Below are positions 38,337 through 47,438 of a DNA stretch of 64,000 nt, in pieces. How positions within the stretch are numbered: the first letter of the stretch is position 1; each line of letters starts with the position of its first letter. Source of the DNA: JACPNO01 sp963825405. GTDB taxonomy: Bacteria; Acidobacteriota; Terriglobia; Bryobacterales; Bryobacteraceae. The DNA lies in contig CAWGTB010000005.1 in assembly GCA_963825405.1 (NCBI GenBank), positions 434,001-498,000 on the forward strand. Direction: 5' to 3'. Position numbers and translations under genes: made by a program. The notes beneath the pieces were generated by a model that was not told where the DNA came from, made no database searches, and saw only the letters and a list, made by a program, of their open reading frames with translations.

Positions 38337-38539
38337 CGCTCACCCCTCGCATTCGAGGGCCGTGGGCGAACGCGCACCCCGGGCAGGAGCAAGAATCCCG
38401 AGCGAAATGCGAATTCGGCCAGCGTGAGGCCCGCCGGAAGCCGCCAGGAGATGCGGTTTCCCGGGCCATCCGCCGGCTTCACCCCGCGGCCCGGCGAGCT
38501 ACGGGACGGGCGGGAACGGGAGTCGAGATGGGGTTTCAA
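38333..38539 (-). CDS. Possible small coupled ORF upstream of tadV
   Basis: 68 residues from a TTG with GAGAGGA about 10 nt upstream, ending in an ATGA overlap with tadV, the layout of a coupled gene. The sequence is basic and Pro/Ser/Arg-rich at first, then LPAGLTLAEFAFRSGFLLLPGVRV, which looks like a short strand-helix, then a basic tail. It contains a G-xxxx-E string (GLTLAEF) of the type cut by prepilin peptidases, but no long hydrophobic helix follows, so it is not a convincing pilin. It fills the 225-base gap between the two larger genes. It may also be chance. Confidence 0.3.
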   Translation of the reverse strand: MKPHLDSRSRPSRSSPGRGVKPADGPGNRISWRLPAGLTLAEFAFRSGFLLLPGVRVRPRPSNARGER

Positions 38540-38561
38540 GGGCGCAGATTCCTCTCAGGTG

Positions 38562-40100
38562 TCATTCGGCGGAATCAGGCTGGAGGTTTAGGACGGAGCT
38601 GGCCGGTCGGGTGCGCTCGAAAAGGATGGCCGTGCCGTCGTCATAGCGCACCCGCCACTGCCCGCTCTGCTTGAGCAATGCTGCGAGCGGCCACGCCACC
38701 GGCAACAACGCCAGGTGAAACTCGTACTCGGCAAGGATCGCCTGCCAGTCATACCCAGGATTCAGCAGGCGCAGGTAAGGTCCGCCCAGCTCGGCTGCAT
38801 AAAAATCGCTGCGGCCATCGACGAACACTTTCTGCCGCGGATAAAGGCGATAAATCAGGTAATCGCCCCATTGATCCGTCGTCAGGATTCGCGGCATCGC
38901 TCCCTGCTCCGGAATAAGGCGCTCCAGATTGCGGTTCACCGCCTCGGCGGGAAAGCTGCTCGCGGGAAAATCGAGCGGCCAATTGCGGCCCAACAACACG
39001 ACCAGCGCCGACACCAGCAGAAGCCACAGACTAGTGCGTGGACGCAGCGCTGTGAAATCGCACACGCAATCGCGCAGAATTCCCGCCAGCGACTTCCTTG
39101 AGAACCGCGCCGTCCAGCCGCTCCACAGCAGGCTGGCTTGCTCCGCGCAAATCGGCGCCGCCACAATGGCGTACAGCGGCACATGGCGCGCTGAACCGAG
39201 GGCCGCGTGCGCCCAGAAAATCAACAGCAGCAAATCTTTGAGATTTCCTTCGCGCCACAAAATCGGCAGCAAACCCAGGCCGGCGAACAATAAAATCTCG
39301 AAATGCAGCATGTTTTCGGAACGGAATTTCGGCGATTGAAACTCTTCCACCACCTGCCGAATCCAGTCCGAACGCAGGTACGCGAAGATGTGCAGGTGGA
39401 GCTGGTATCCGTACGGGTTGGCCAGCGTGGCCGCGCTGCACGACGCGGCCAGCAGGACGTAGCGGCGGGCTTGCGGCCACATTCGCCGCACCGTGTAAGC
39501 CGCTGACGTCAATGCCAGGCAGGCGATCCACGCCAGAAATCCGCCATGCAAATTAGCCCAGACTGCGGTCGCCGGCACCAACCACCAGACGGCGTTCCCG
39601 GGACGGCGCACGTCGCGCTCAAGCATCCACAGGCTTGCCGTCAAACCGAAGATCGTGAAAATGTGCGGCCGGGCCAAGTAATGCACGGTGGACGCGCCCG
39701 TCGCCAGCAGCGTCGCCAGCAATGCTGCCAGAACATTCGCGCCACTCCACAGCATGTGGCGAAACAGCAGCGTCGCCGCGGCGCACAGCGTGACGGCGGC
39801 GAAGACCACCACGCCCTTCAATCCCCACACCCGGTTGAGCGCGGCGAAGATGACATCCGCCAGCCACTCCCAGGCGAACCACGGAGCGTTTGGTTTACTG
39901 AAGGAGAACAAATCGTGGGAAGGAACCGAGCGGGTATCCAATATGTATTCCCCGGTGCGGATGTGCCAGCCGGTATCGCCATCGGCCAGCAAAGAAATCC
40001 AGCCGCTGCCGAGAGCGAATACCCAGATGAGCAGTGCCAGGAAGAGACAATCGGAGAGCGACGGAACCAGCAGAGCGCCGGCTCGCCGGAACACGTTCAT
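38562..40100 (-). CDS. Polytopic membrane protein, GT-C-like, at the head of the Tad operon
   Basis: 512 residues with about 10-11 membrane segments in the first 360 residues and a soluble C-terminal domain. The first loop, SLLADGDTGWHIRTGEYIL, carries an Asp-x-x-x-x-His pattern like the first periplasmic loop of GT-C glycosyltransferases. The C-terminal part has RILTTDQWGDYLIYRLYPRQKVFVDGRSDFY, seen in many acidobacterial and planctomycete membrane proteins of unknown role. It starts the minus-strand run leading into tadV (22 nt to the small frame). It might glycosylate pilins or other surface proteins; this is inference. The 93-nt divergent gap to the aminotransferase should carry the promoter. 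Confidence 0.72.
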   Translation of the reverse strand: MNVFRRAGALLVPSLSDCLFLALLIWVFALGSGWISLLADGDTGWHIRTGEYILDTRSVPSHDLFSFSKPNAPWFAWEWLADVIFAALNRVWGLKGVVVFAAVTLCAAATLLFRHMLWSGANVLAALLATLLATGASTVHYLARPHIFTIFGLTASLWMLERDVRRPGNAVWWLVPATAVWANLHGGFLAWIACLALTSAAYTVRRMWPQARRYVLLAASCSAATLANPYGYQLHLHIFAYLRSDWIRQVVEEFQSPKFRSENMLHFEILLFAGLGLLPILWREGNLKDLLLLIFWAHAALGSARHVPLYAIVAAPICAEQASLLWSGWTARFSRKSLAGILRDCVCDFTALRPRTSLWLLLVSALVVLLGRNWPLDFPASSFPAEAVNRNLERLIPEQGAMPRILTTDQWGDYLIYRLYPRQKVFVDGRSDFYAAELGGPYLRLLNPGYDWQAILAEYEFHLALLPVAWPLAALLKQSGQWRVRYDDGTAILFERTRPASSVLNLQPDSAE

Positions 40101-40193
40101 ATAGGTAAATCGGAACCTGGGCGCTCAACCTGTAGTGACGCTCAGCTTGCTGCCGGGGAACCAATGCCGCACAATGGACGTTTCGGCTTACCC

Positions 40194-41576
40194 ATGTCCA
40201 AAGAATTCAGCCTGACGCCGCGGCCTATTCCTCGCGTCGAGACGCCGTTCCGACGCATGGTGACCGATTGGCCGGCGCCGCAGTCGGTGGCAATCCTGGA
40301 AAGGCTTTACCGCTACGAGCCGCAGGCGATGCGCGGCCAGCCGCCGGTGGTCTGGGATCGCGCCGAGGGTTTCCAGGTCTGGGATGCGTACGGCAACTGC
40401 TGGATCGATTGGTCGAGCGGCGTGCTGATCACTAACGCCGGCCACGGCCGCGACGAGATTGTCGAGGCTATTGTCGCCCAGGCCTCGCACAAGCTACTCA
40501 CCAACTATTGCTTTCCGAGCGAAATCCGCGCGCGTTTAGTGGAAAAGCTGGCGTCCATTTTGCCGGAGCCGCTCAAGAAAGTTTTCCTGCTCACCACCGG
40601 ATCGGAGACCATCGAGTGCGCCATCAAGCTCTGCCGCATGCATGGGATGAAGGCCGGCGGGCGCTCGAAGAACGTCGTCATCTCGTTCGATAAAGCATTT
40701 CACGGGCGCACGCTGGGCGCGCAGCAAGTGGGCGGCATTCCGGTACTGAAGGAGTGGATCGGCAATCTCGACCCTGGCTTTGTGCAAATTCCTTTCCCCG
40801 ATGGATTTCGCACTACCGACACGTCGTTCGAAGGTTTCCTGCGCGCGCTGCGCGAAAAAGGCGTTGAGCCTTCGAACATTGCCGGCGTGATTCTCGAAAC
40901 GTATCAGGGCGGCAGCGCGGCGTTCGCTCCACCGCAATACATGCAGGCGCTGCGGCAGTGGGCGAAGGGCCACAAAGTGGTGCTGGTGTTGGATGAAGTG
41001 CAGGCCGGCTTCGGACGCTGCGGCAAGTTGTGGGGATTCGAACATTACGGCATCGTGCCCGACCTGGTGTGTTTCGGCAAAGGCATTTCGAGTTCCCTGC
41101 CGCTCGCGGCGGTGGCCGGCTCACCTGAGGTAATGGATCTCGCGCCGGTGAACAGCATGACGTCCACGCACACCGGCAATCCGGTATGTTGTGCGGCCGC
41201 TCTCGCTTCGATCGATCTGGTGCTGAACGAAAATCTTGCGGAGAATTCCCGCACTATCGGCGCGCTGCTGCACACTAAGCTTCACGATCTGGCGCGGCGC
41301 ATTCCGCAAATCGGCAGCGTGGACGGCAAAGGCTTGGTCGCGGGTCTGGCCTGCGTGACCCCGGGCAGCAAGGAGCCGGATGGAGATTTGGCGTGGGATG
41401 TGGTCCGGCGCACGGTGGAAAAAGGCGTGCTCATGTTTTGCCCGGTGGGTTTCGGCGGCGGCACGGTGAAAATCAGCCCGCCGCTGGTGATCACGGCCGC
41501 GGCTATCGAGGAAAGCGTCGCGGTGCTGGAAGAGGCCTTCCACGAAGCGCTGGCCACGCAGACGGCTGTCGCTTAG
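40194..41576 (+). CDS. Class III (fold I) PLP-dependent aminotransferase
   Basis: 460 residues from the ATG at 40194 (MSKEFSL); a far longer open frame upstream is the shadow of the membrane gene. Motifs: WDAYGNCWIDWSSGVLITNAGH, TTGSETIECAIKL (phosphate-binding loop), SFDKAFHGRTLGA, LVLDEVQAGFGRCGKLW, CFGKGISSSLPLAAV (the PLP-Schiff-base Lys) and STHTGNPVCCAAAL. This is the 4-aminobutyrate/ornithine/acetylornithine group; the amino donor cannot be told. The Gfo/Idh gene follows after 10 nt, so the two may act on an amino-sugar or similar compound. Confidence 0.92.
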   Translation: MSKEFSLTPRPIPRVETPFRRMVTDWPAPQSVAILERLYRYEPQAMRGQPPVVWDRAEGFQVWDAYGNCWIDWSSGVLITNAGHGRDEIVEAIVAQASHKLLTNYCFPSEIRARLVEKLASILPEPLKKVFLLTTGSETIECAIKLCRMHGMKAGGRSKNVVISFDKAFHGRTLGAQQVGGIPVLKEWIGNLDPGFVQIPFPDGFRTTDTSFEGFLRALREKGVEPSNIAGVILETYQGGSAAFAPPQYMQALRQWAKGHKVVLVLDEVQAGFGRCGKLWGFEHYGIVPDLVCFGKGISSSLPLAAVAGSPEVMDLAPVNSMTSTHTGNPVCCAAALASIDLVLNENLAENSRTIGALLHTKLHDLARRIPQIGSVDGKGLVAGLACVTPGSKEPDGDLAWDVVRRTVEKGVLMFCPVGFGGGTVKISPPLVITAAAIEESVAVLEEAFHEALATQTAVA

Positions 41577-41586
41577 ATTTCCTTTC

Positions 41587-42770
41587 ATGACGGACGCCCC
41601 GCAGGTCACGGTCGTCGGCGGCGGGATGATCACGCACGATCAGATTCTGCCGTCGCTTTATCAGCTACAGCGCCTGGGGCGAATTGGCGCGATTACGGTG
41701 TGCGCGTCGCGGCGGCGGACGGTGGAAACGCTGGCAAGCGTCGAGATTTTTGCGCGCGCGTTTCCGGGGCAGAGCTTTCGTGGCTATCCGGATTCTGGCG
41801 ACGAACCCCAGCCGGAATTATTCCGCCAGGTGATTGCGCGCATGCCGCCGCGCAACATCGTAGTGGTGGCGGTGCCCGATCCACTGCATTACGACGTGAT
41901 CATGACTGCGCTGCGGCACGATCAGCATGTGTGCGCAGTGAAACCGCTGGTGCTGCGTTACCAGCAGGCGGTCGAAATCGAACAGGAGGCTTTCGCGCGC
42001 GGCCTGGTGGTGGGCATCGAATATCACAAGCGCTTCGATGATCGCAGTCTGATGGCTCGGCGCAAATATCGCGAAGGGTTGTTCGGCGAGTTCCGCCTGG
42101 GCTCGGCCTGTTTACTGGAAAAGTGGTATTACCGCCACTCCAATTTTCAGAACTGGATGACGACCGATCGCTCCGACGCGTTCACGTACATCGGCTGCCA
42201 TTATGTGGACCTGGTGCACTTCATCACCGGCCTGCTGCCCACGGCGGTGAGCGTTTACGGCATTCGCGACAAATTCCCCAACGGGCAGGAAGGCTATCTG
42301 TGGACCGACGCGCGCGTCATCTGGTCGAACGGCGCGTGCCTGAACGTCCAGAACGCCCTCGGCTTTCCCGACGACGCGCCGGGCACCAACACGCAGGGCC
42401 TCACTTTGTATTGCAAAGGAGAGGACAAAGGAGGACTACTGGCGCACTCCGATCAATACCGCGGTTTGAAACACAGCTACGTGAGCGGCTCAACGATTTA
42501 CGCCGAGCCCAGTCCGGATTATTTCCAATATGTCGATTTAGGCGGACCGGGCTCACGCCAGTGGGCTATGGCTATCGCTCGATCGAGCACATTGTGGGGA
42601 ATTGCCTGCGCGTGGAAAACGAAGCAGCCGATTTGGCGGCGCGGCAAAAGCTGCTGCGCGAGATCGATGCTGCTGGAATCATGGCCACGCCCGCCAATAG
42701 CAGTTACAACGAGCGCGTGATCGAGGCCGGGCGGGAAAGCATTCAGAATGGCGGAAGAAACGTCGAGATC
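41587..42770 (+). CDS. Gfo/Idh/MocA-family oxidoreductase, frame broken once (3' end approximate)
   Basis: About 394 residues. The N-terminal Rossmann fold has VTVVGGGMITHDQILPSL; VVVAVPDPLHYDVIMTAL and AVKPLVLRYQQAVEIEQEA follow. The family's EKP is here VKP, with the Lys kept. The C-terminal domain has GIEYHKRFDDRS and YIGCHYVDLVHFITGL. From about 42546-42556 the similarity moves to another frame (PVGYGYRSIEHIV to SIQNGGRNVEI), fitting one missing base. The true stop is obscured by the broken region after it. It likely oxidises or reduces a sugar or polyol with NAD(P). Paired with the aminotransferase. Confidence 0.85.
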
Positions 42771-42849
42771 GGTACACATAGTGGCCGTCAGCCTCGATGT
42801 TGGCGGTTTGGGGAGCTGGTAGATCGTAGCGACCGCTTTAGCGCCGCCG

Positions 42850-43260
42850 CTCAGGTACCGAACTTCGGTGATTACCCGTGGCGAAGTGTTCGAAGGACAA
42901 GCAGCAAGCCGTGCTCTACACTATTCCAGAAGCGGTTCAGGACTCAAATCCGTCATCAAGCTACCTCGCCGCCAAATTTTGCCGGGCACTACAAAATCGT
43001 GCAATGGGGTTGTGGATCTCTGCGTTTCCATCGTCATAGTCGACCTGGAAACAGGTGCCGTTTCAATCCGCCCTTTTCCGTGCTGGGCTACGCCGAACCG
43101 TACAAGTACGAAGGTGGGGATGAGGAATTGGAGTATCGAGTTTCAAGGCTATTGGTCGCGAGGCTGCGGAGGATAAGAACTGCGGAGCTATACTATGTAT
43201 GGAAAGCCGATCACCTCGAGGTGCGATTTGCCTCACGGCGCTCCGTGAACGGGGATGCGG
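42850..43260 (+). pseudogene. Broken gene for a small conserved hypothetical protein
   Basis: No single open frame, yet pieces in all three frames read in order as one protein: VPNFGDYP, then GEVFEGQA, VLYTIPEAVQ, ATSPPNFAGHYKIVQWGCGSL, CVSIVIVDLETGAVSIRPFP, VLGYAEPYKYEGGDEELEYRVS, EDKNCG and YYVWKADHLEVRF. I recognise the order as a small hypothetical family with a PNFAGHY...WGCG core. At least five frame changes in about 400 bases point to a decayed gene, or to very poor consensus as in tssC. No stop or start can be fixed. It runs up to the convergent bfr stop. Confidence 0.6.
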
Positions 43261-43746
43261 TTATTCTTTCCCGCCGGCCGAATGGATTTGCTGCGCGAGG
43301 TAATTGTCCAGCCCAATCTCGGCGATAACGTGAAGCTGGCCTTCCAGGTAATCGACATGCTCTTCTTCGTCGATGAGAATTTCCTTGAACAGCTCGCGCG
43401 AGGCAAAATCGCCTACTTCGGTGGCGTGCTGAATGGCTTGAGTCAGGCGGGGCACGGCGTCTAACTCGAGCGCGAGATCACTCTCAATTTGCGCCTTCAC
43501 ATTGGCACCCACTTTGATGGGCCCGATGTCGGTCATGTTCGGCGTGCCATCCAGAAACAGGATGCGGTCCATCAGCTTTTCGGCGTGCACCATCTCGGAA
43601 ATGGATTCCTTGCGGTTGAACTCCGCCAGCCGCAAATAGCCCCAGTTCTTGCACATCTTGGCGTGCAAAAAGTACTGGTTGATGGCCGTAAGCTCGGCCT
43701 TGAGAATGTCGTTGAGGTGCTTGATGACCTGTTTATTTCCGCGCAT
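43261..43746 (-). CDS. bfr: Bacterioferritin
   Basis: 161 residues, the usual bacterioferritin size. It stores iron as ferric mineral in a 24-mer shell. Ferroxidase ligands are in place: Glu18 in ILKAELTAINQYFLHAKM, Glu51 and His54 in SEMVHAEKLMDRILFLDG, and the C-terminal EEEHVDYLE pair; Met52 of SEMVHAEK is the heme ligand that separates Bfr from plain ferritin. No bacterioferritin-associated ferredoxin is next to it. It is divergent from ssb with a 50-nt gap. Confidence 0.95.
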   Translation of the reverse strand: MRGNKQVIKHLNDILKAELTAINQYFLHAKMCKNWGYLRLAEFNRKESISEMVHAEKLMDRILFLDGTPNMTDIGPIKVGANVKAQIESDLALELDAVPRLTQAIQHATEVGDFASRELFKEILIDEEEHVDYLEGQLHVIAEIGLDNYLAQQIHSAGGKE

Positions 43747-43753
43747 GCAGCCG

Positions 43754-43782
43754 ATTGTAGCAGCCGACGGCGATTGTGTTAC
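43754..43782 (-). promoter_or_regulatory. Candidate sigma-70-type promoter for bfr
   Basis: On the minus strand GTAACA (four of six matches to TTGACA) and TACAAT (five of six to TATAAT) are 17 nt apart. The -10 ends 7 nt before the bfr ATG, so the transcript would be leaderless or nearly so. The call rests on spacing and match only. No Fur-box-like 19-mer was recognised. Confidence 0.35.
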
Positions 43783-43796
43783 AGTTGCAGATTAAT

Positions 43797-44264
43797 ATGG
43801 CATCCCGAAGCGTCAACAAAGTCACTCTGATCGGTCACCTCGGGCGCGACGCCGAGACCAAGTTCACGCCGGCGGGCGTGGCGATCACTAAATTTTCGAT
43901 AGCCACCAGCCGGCGCTGGAAAGACCAGACGTCCGGCGAGTGGAAAGAGGAGACGGACTGGCACAACGTCGTCCTGTGGCGTTCTGAGAATCTGGCCAAC
44001 TACCTGCTGAAGGGCAAGCAGGTGTACGTGGAAGGCCGCCTGCAGACGCGCAATTACGAAGATAAAGAAGGCAAGAAAGTTTATATCACCGAAGTGGTGG
44101 CCGAGGATGTAATCCTGCTGGGCGGCCGCGGCGGCGAAGCAGGGTCGGGCGAGCAGCCGCCGGTTTCGATGCCACGCAGCGCACCCCGTCAGCAAGCCGC
44201 GGCAGCGGCGCCGGACGCCGGTATGGACCAAGGCGGCGTCAGCGACGACGACGTTCCGTTCTAA
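43797..44264 (+). CDS. ssb: Single-stranded DNA-binding protein
   Basis: 155 residues from MASRSVNKV; an ATG 21 nt upstream adds residues outside the family. OB fold: VNKVTLIGHLGRDAETKFTP, TDWHNVVLWRSENLANYL, KGKQVYVEGRLQTRNYEDKEG. A Gly/Pro/Gln linker and the acidic tip DDDVPF, which recruits partner proteins, end it. SSB coats single-stranded DNA in replication and repair. There is no clear Shine-Dalgarno (the leader before ATG is GCAGATTAAT). A hairpin with T-run follows the stop by 25 nt. Confidence 0.96.
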   Translation: MASRSVNKVTLIGHLGRDAETKFTPAGVAITKFSIATSRRWKDQTSGEWKEETDWHNVVLWRSENLANYLLKGKQVYVEGRLQTRNYEDKEGKKVYITEVVAEDVILLGGRGGEAGSGEQPPVSMPRSAPRQQAAAAAPDAGMDQGGVSDDDVPF

Positions 44265-44288
44265 ATTTTCCGCACGTTGATTCGTGGG

Positions 44289-44312
44289 GGCGGGTTTCAA
44301 ACCCGCCTTTTT
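44289..44312 (+). terminator. Hairpin terminator after ssb; copy of a repeated palindrome
   Basis: A perfect 9-bp inverted repeat, GGCGGGTTT-c-AAACCCGCC (44289-44307), with a run of five T (44308-44312) directly after it: a good intrinsic terminator for ssb. The same palindrome occurs at 50592-50612 and 50787-50807 without a T-run, so it is also a dispersed element. The other bases of the 154-nt ssb-DUF3300 gap contain nothing else I can name. Confidence 0.7.
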
Positions 44313-44418
44313 GCTGCCCGCCCATCTCCCTGAATGAATTGGTTTTAATGTGAAACACCGGGCAACCCGGAAACTCTGCCTCACCCTGCGTCGTCCATCA
44401 GATTGCCAGGAGAATTCG

Positions 44419-45273
44419 ATGCGACTACACAAAAAGATCATGCTGATGGGCATTCTCGCCGGGGCACCGATATTTGCGCAGGCTCCCCCGCCCCCGCCGC
44501 CTGCGTTTCCTCCGCAGGAACTGGAACGGCTGGTTTCGCGGATTGCCTTGTATCCGGATCCGCTGCTGGCGCAGACTCTCGCCGCCGCCACATTCTCCGA
44601 CCAGATTCCCGATGCCGCCCGCTGGGCCGATCAACACCATTACCTTACCGGCGACGCACTGGCGCAAGCTATCCAAGGAGACCAGTTGCCTTGGGATCCC
44701 AGCGTGCAAGCCATGCTGCCGTTTGCCTCGGTGCTGGACATGATGGCTTCCGACATAAATTGGACCCGCCAACTCGGCGATGCCTTTCTGGGGCAGCAGC
44801 AGGAAGTGATGGACGCAGTCCAGCGAATGCGCCAGCAAGCGCGCAATTTCGGCTACCTGCGAAGCAATCCGCAAGTGGTGGTGAGCGGCGGCCCGTATAT
44901 CGAGATCATGCCGGTGAATCCGGCGTTCATGTGCGTGCCTTATTACGATCCGTTCGTCGTTTTCGCGGCGCCGCGGCCCGGTTTCTTTGTGGGCGGGGCG
45001 ATCAATTTCGGCTTCGGCGTCTCAATCGGCGCGGCGTTCCGGCCATGGGGCTGGGGCTACAACCACTTCGCCTGGGGCACGCATGCGGTGATCGTCAACA
45101 ACCGCCCGTGGGGACGCACGTGGGTCAATCGGCCGACGTACGCCCATCCGTACACTGGCGTGCAGCGTTACGAAGCGCCGCGCCGGGTGGAGACGCATCA
45201 ACTGCACGAGCGCTCGCCGCGTGAGCGGGAAGCCGTGCGTGGCGGCCGCAGGGTGGAAGAGCACCGCCGGTAG
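44419..45273 (+). CDS. DUF3300 family exported protein
   Basis: 284 residues from MRLHKK at 44419, preceded by AGGAG; an upstream frame start is rejected. Signal peptide ending PIFAQA. A Pro-rich stretch is followed by the DUF3300 core: LERLVSRIALYPDPLLAQTLAAATFSDQIPDAARW, LPWDPSVQAMLPFASVLDMMASD, and YIEIMPVNPAFMCVPYYDP. A Gly/Trp-rich part (RPWGWGYNHFAWG) and a basic tail end it. The family is of unknown function and common in Acidobacteria and Proteobacteria. Envelope location is likely. Confidence 0.85.
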   Translation: MRLHKKIMLMGILAGAPIFAQAPPPPPPAFPPQELERLVSRIALYPDPLLAQTLAAATFSDQIPDAARWADQHHYLTGDALAQAIQGDQLPWDPSVQAMLPFASVLDMMASDINWTRQLGDAFLGQQQEVMDAVQRMRQQARNFGYLRSNPQVVVSGGPYIEIMPVNPAFMCVPYYDPFVVFAAPRPGFFVGGAINFGFGVSIGAAFRPWGWGYNHFAWGTHAVIVNNRPWGRTWVNRPTYAHPYTGVQRYEAPRRVETHQLHERSPREREAVRGGRRVEEHRR

Positions 45274-45291
45274 ATTGCTAAGCTGGCAGGT

Positions 45292-46387
45292 GTGACCACC
45301 TGCACCGGCTCCTTCCGGGCACTGTTTCTCTACGATCTCGCGGAAGAGATCGATCTGGCGACGCTGCGCCGGCAGTTGGGCATCGCTCCACCGGCGCGGG
45401 AGCCCGGGTTCAAGATCGCGGCTCCGGTCTATGTCCGCTTCGAACGTCCGCCGGTAGTGCAGCGCTTGCCGCCGGTCCGACTCCCCACCGGTGAGGAATT
45501 CGAAGCGCGTCTGAAATACTTCGACTATGGCGTGGTCAGTCTGGAGTTGGATCTTCCTTTCCAAGCCGGATGGGATGAGCTGATCGCACTCTCCAACCGT
45601 TGGATCGATGCCGCCGATTTAGAGCAGCACGCGCTGCAAACCGTGCAGCCATTGGTGAGCGCCGCGGCAGCCGCGCTACGCAAATCTTATTCATCATGGC
45701 TGGACGAAATCTACTACATTGTGCAGCTCCGCCAGGTTCGCGACGACGCGAATCAATCCCATCACCGCCCCCGTGCTGCTGCAACAATACGGCCCCGCGC
45801 TGGCGCAGATCGTCCGCGGCGAGGTCAGCCCGCTTTCCGAGAACGAGCAAAAGGAAGTGCTGGCTTCCAGCATGTCGTACTATCCGATGGACCTGCTGGT
45901 AGTGGGCTGGATGGCGGCTATCGTGTACGATTCGACCGAAGGCGCCGCGCCCACGATTCAACTGGTGGAATACGCCAACACGCAGTTGCTGGAGTTTCGC
46001 CACTACGATGATGCGCTTACCACGGTGCTTAAGCAGGCGTATCAGGCGCTCGAGCGCGGAGGCGGCGGTATTTTCTCGCGCTGGCGTCTGGCCAAGGAAG
46101 CCGCGCGGCTGAATACGCTGCGCCTGGATCTGGCCGAATTGACGGAGCGGACCGACAACGCCATCAAGTTTTTGAGCGACATGTTCTACGCCCGCGCCTA
46201 CCGCCTGGCCGCCGCCAAAGTCGGGGTGAACGATTACCGGCCGTTGGTAGACGGCAAACTGCGCACCGCCGGCGAGCTCTACGAGTTCATGGTCAACGAG
46301 TTCCGCGAGGCGCGCGCTTTCACCATGGAATTGCTGGTGGTGATCATCCTGGTGATCGAGCTTTTGAAGATTTTCCTCGGAAAATGA
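45292..46387 (+). CDS. Membrane-anchored protein, possibly RMD1/DUF155-like; frame broken once
   Basis: About 365 residues from a GTG. The soluble N-terminal part has YFDYGVVSLELDLPF and an Asp/Glu-rich helix set; the end is FREARAFTMELLVVIILVIELLKIFLGK, a hydrophobic anchor near the very C-terminus. This layout resembles RMD1/DUF155 proteins, but sequence identity is too weak for me to be firm. Two frames join at about 45741-45765 by removing one base (LRQVRDDAN to NPITAPVLLQQYGP). Role unknown. Confidence 0.6.
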
Positions 46388-46398
46388 CGATTGCGTTT

Positions 46399-46416
46399 CG
46401 ATTCGACAACGAATCG
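46399..46416. other. Short inverted repeat in the gap before the PHP gene
   Basis: CGATTCG and CGAATCG flank a 4-nt loop. No T-run follows, so it is a poor terminator for the gene upstream and could be an operator for the PHP/PAP2 pair. The rest of the 163-base gap (46388-46550) is AT-richer and shows no clear -35/-10 pair. Confidence 0.25.
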
Positions 46417-46550
46417 GGTACAACGTTGCCCATCGCTGTATATCGGTTAGCCGACAGATACGCAATTTTTGCCCGGAAGAAACAGATCTCGTCACAAATG
46501 TTTTTTCCACAGGCCATCGAACCGTAACAGACACGCCTGTATAAGAGGGT

Positions 46551-47438
46551 ATGCGGTGCGATATGCATGTCCATACCCGCCATTCCGGCATGTGCACGGT
46601 GCCCGTGCTGAACCGGATTTGCCGGGAAAGCTACAATCCGCCGATCGAAGTTTATGAGATCCTCAAGCGCCGCGGCATGGATCTGGTCACGGTTACCGAT
46701 CACGATTCCATCGATGCCGTGGAACCGCTGCGCCGCCACCCGGATTTCTTCCTGAGCGAAGAAGTCACCTGCTACACGCCCAGCGGAACCGAATTGCACA
46801 TGGGCGTTTACGATATCCAGGAACGCCACCATATTGAACTCGAGCGCCGTCGCTTCGATCTGATGTCGCTCATCGCGTACCTGAACGAACAGCGGCTGTT
46901 TTTCGGCATCAACCACGTTTTCTCCAGCCTGACGGGCTTCCGCACCCACGGCGATTTCGCGCTGTTCAACGATCATTTCCCGGCATTTGAAACGCTTAAC
47001 GGCCAGATGCCGCCCTTCTGCAACCGGCGCGCGGCTTTGCTGGCGGAGCGCTTAGGCAAGCCTGCCACCGGAGGCAGCGATGCGCACACGCTGGCCGCGC
47101 TCGGCCGGACTTACACCGAAGTGCCGGGGGCGCGAACCAAGAATGGATTTCTCGACGGCCTGCGCTACGGGCAGAGCCGCGTGCATGGCGAATCCGGCGA
47201 ATATTGGAAGCTGACGCGGGCGGTTTGGACGATCGGCCGCGCTCTGATGCGTGAAAAGGCATGGACCCTGGTGCTGGCTCCGCTGCTGGCGGCCGTGCCT
47301 GCCATCACGCTGGCTACCTGGCTTAACGATTTTGCCTTCGGCGCCAGATGGGGCGGGCGTTTGGGCTTGCATAATCCCGCACCGGTTGAAACGCGCCGTT
47401 GGATGGATCAGCCCGGCGGCGGTGAGGCTACGCCATGA
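46551..47438 (+). CDS. PHP-domain metal-dependent phosphoesterase
   Basis: 295 residues. The PHP metal-site motifs are all visible: HVHTRHS (residues 6-12), VTDHDSID, the Glu in FFLSEEVTC, INHVF and GGSDAH. These proteins hydrolyse phosphoesters with a three-metal site. The stretch WTLVLAPLLAAVPAITLATWL (about residues 236-256) is hydrophobic and suggests membrane attachment. The PAP2 gene overlaps its end by 4 nt, which points to a joint role in lipid-linked or sugar-phosphate turnover; that part is inference. Confidence 0.87.
   Translation: MRCDMHVHTRHSGMCTVPVLNRICRESYNPPIEVYEILKRRGMDLVTVTDHDSIDAVEPLRRHPDFFLSEEVTCYTPSGTELHMGVYDIQERHHIELERRRFDLMSLIAYLNEQRLFFGINHVFSSLTGFRTHGDFALFNDHFPAFETLNGQMPPFCNRRAALLAERLGKPATGGSDAHTLAALGRTYTEVPGARTKNGFLDGLRYGQSRVHGESGEYWKLTRAVWTIGRALMREKAWTLVLAPLLAAVPAITLATWLNDFAFGARWGGRLGLHNPAPVETRRWMDQPGGGEATP

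Noticed and set aside
39546..40193. Long N-terminal extension of the aminotransferase frame
   Set aside because: It lies antisense within the membrane-protein gene and has no family similarity; the ATG at 40194 fits the enzyme family.
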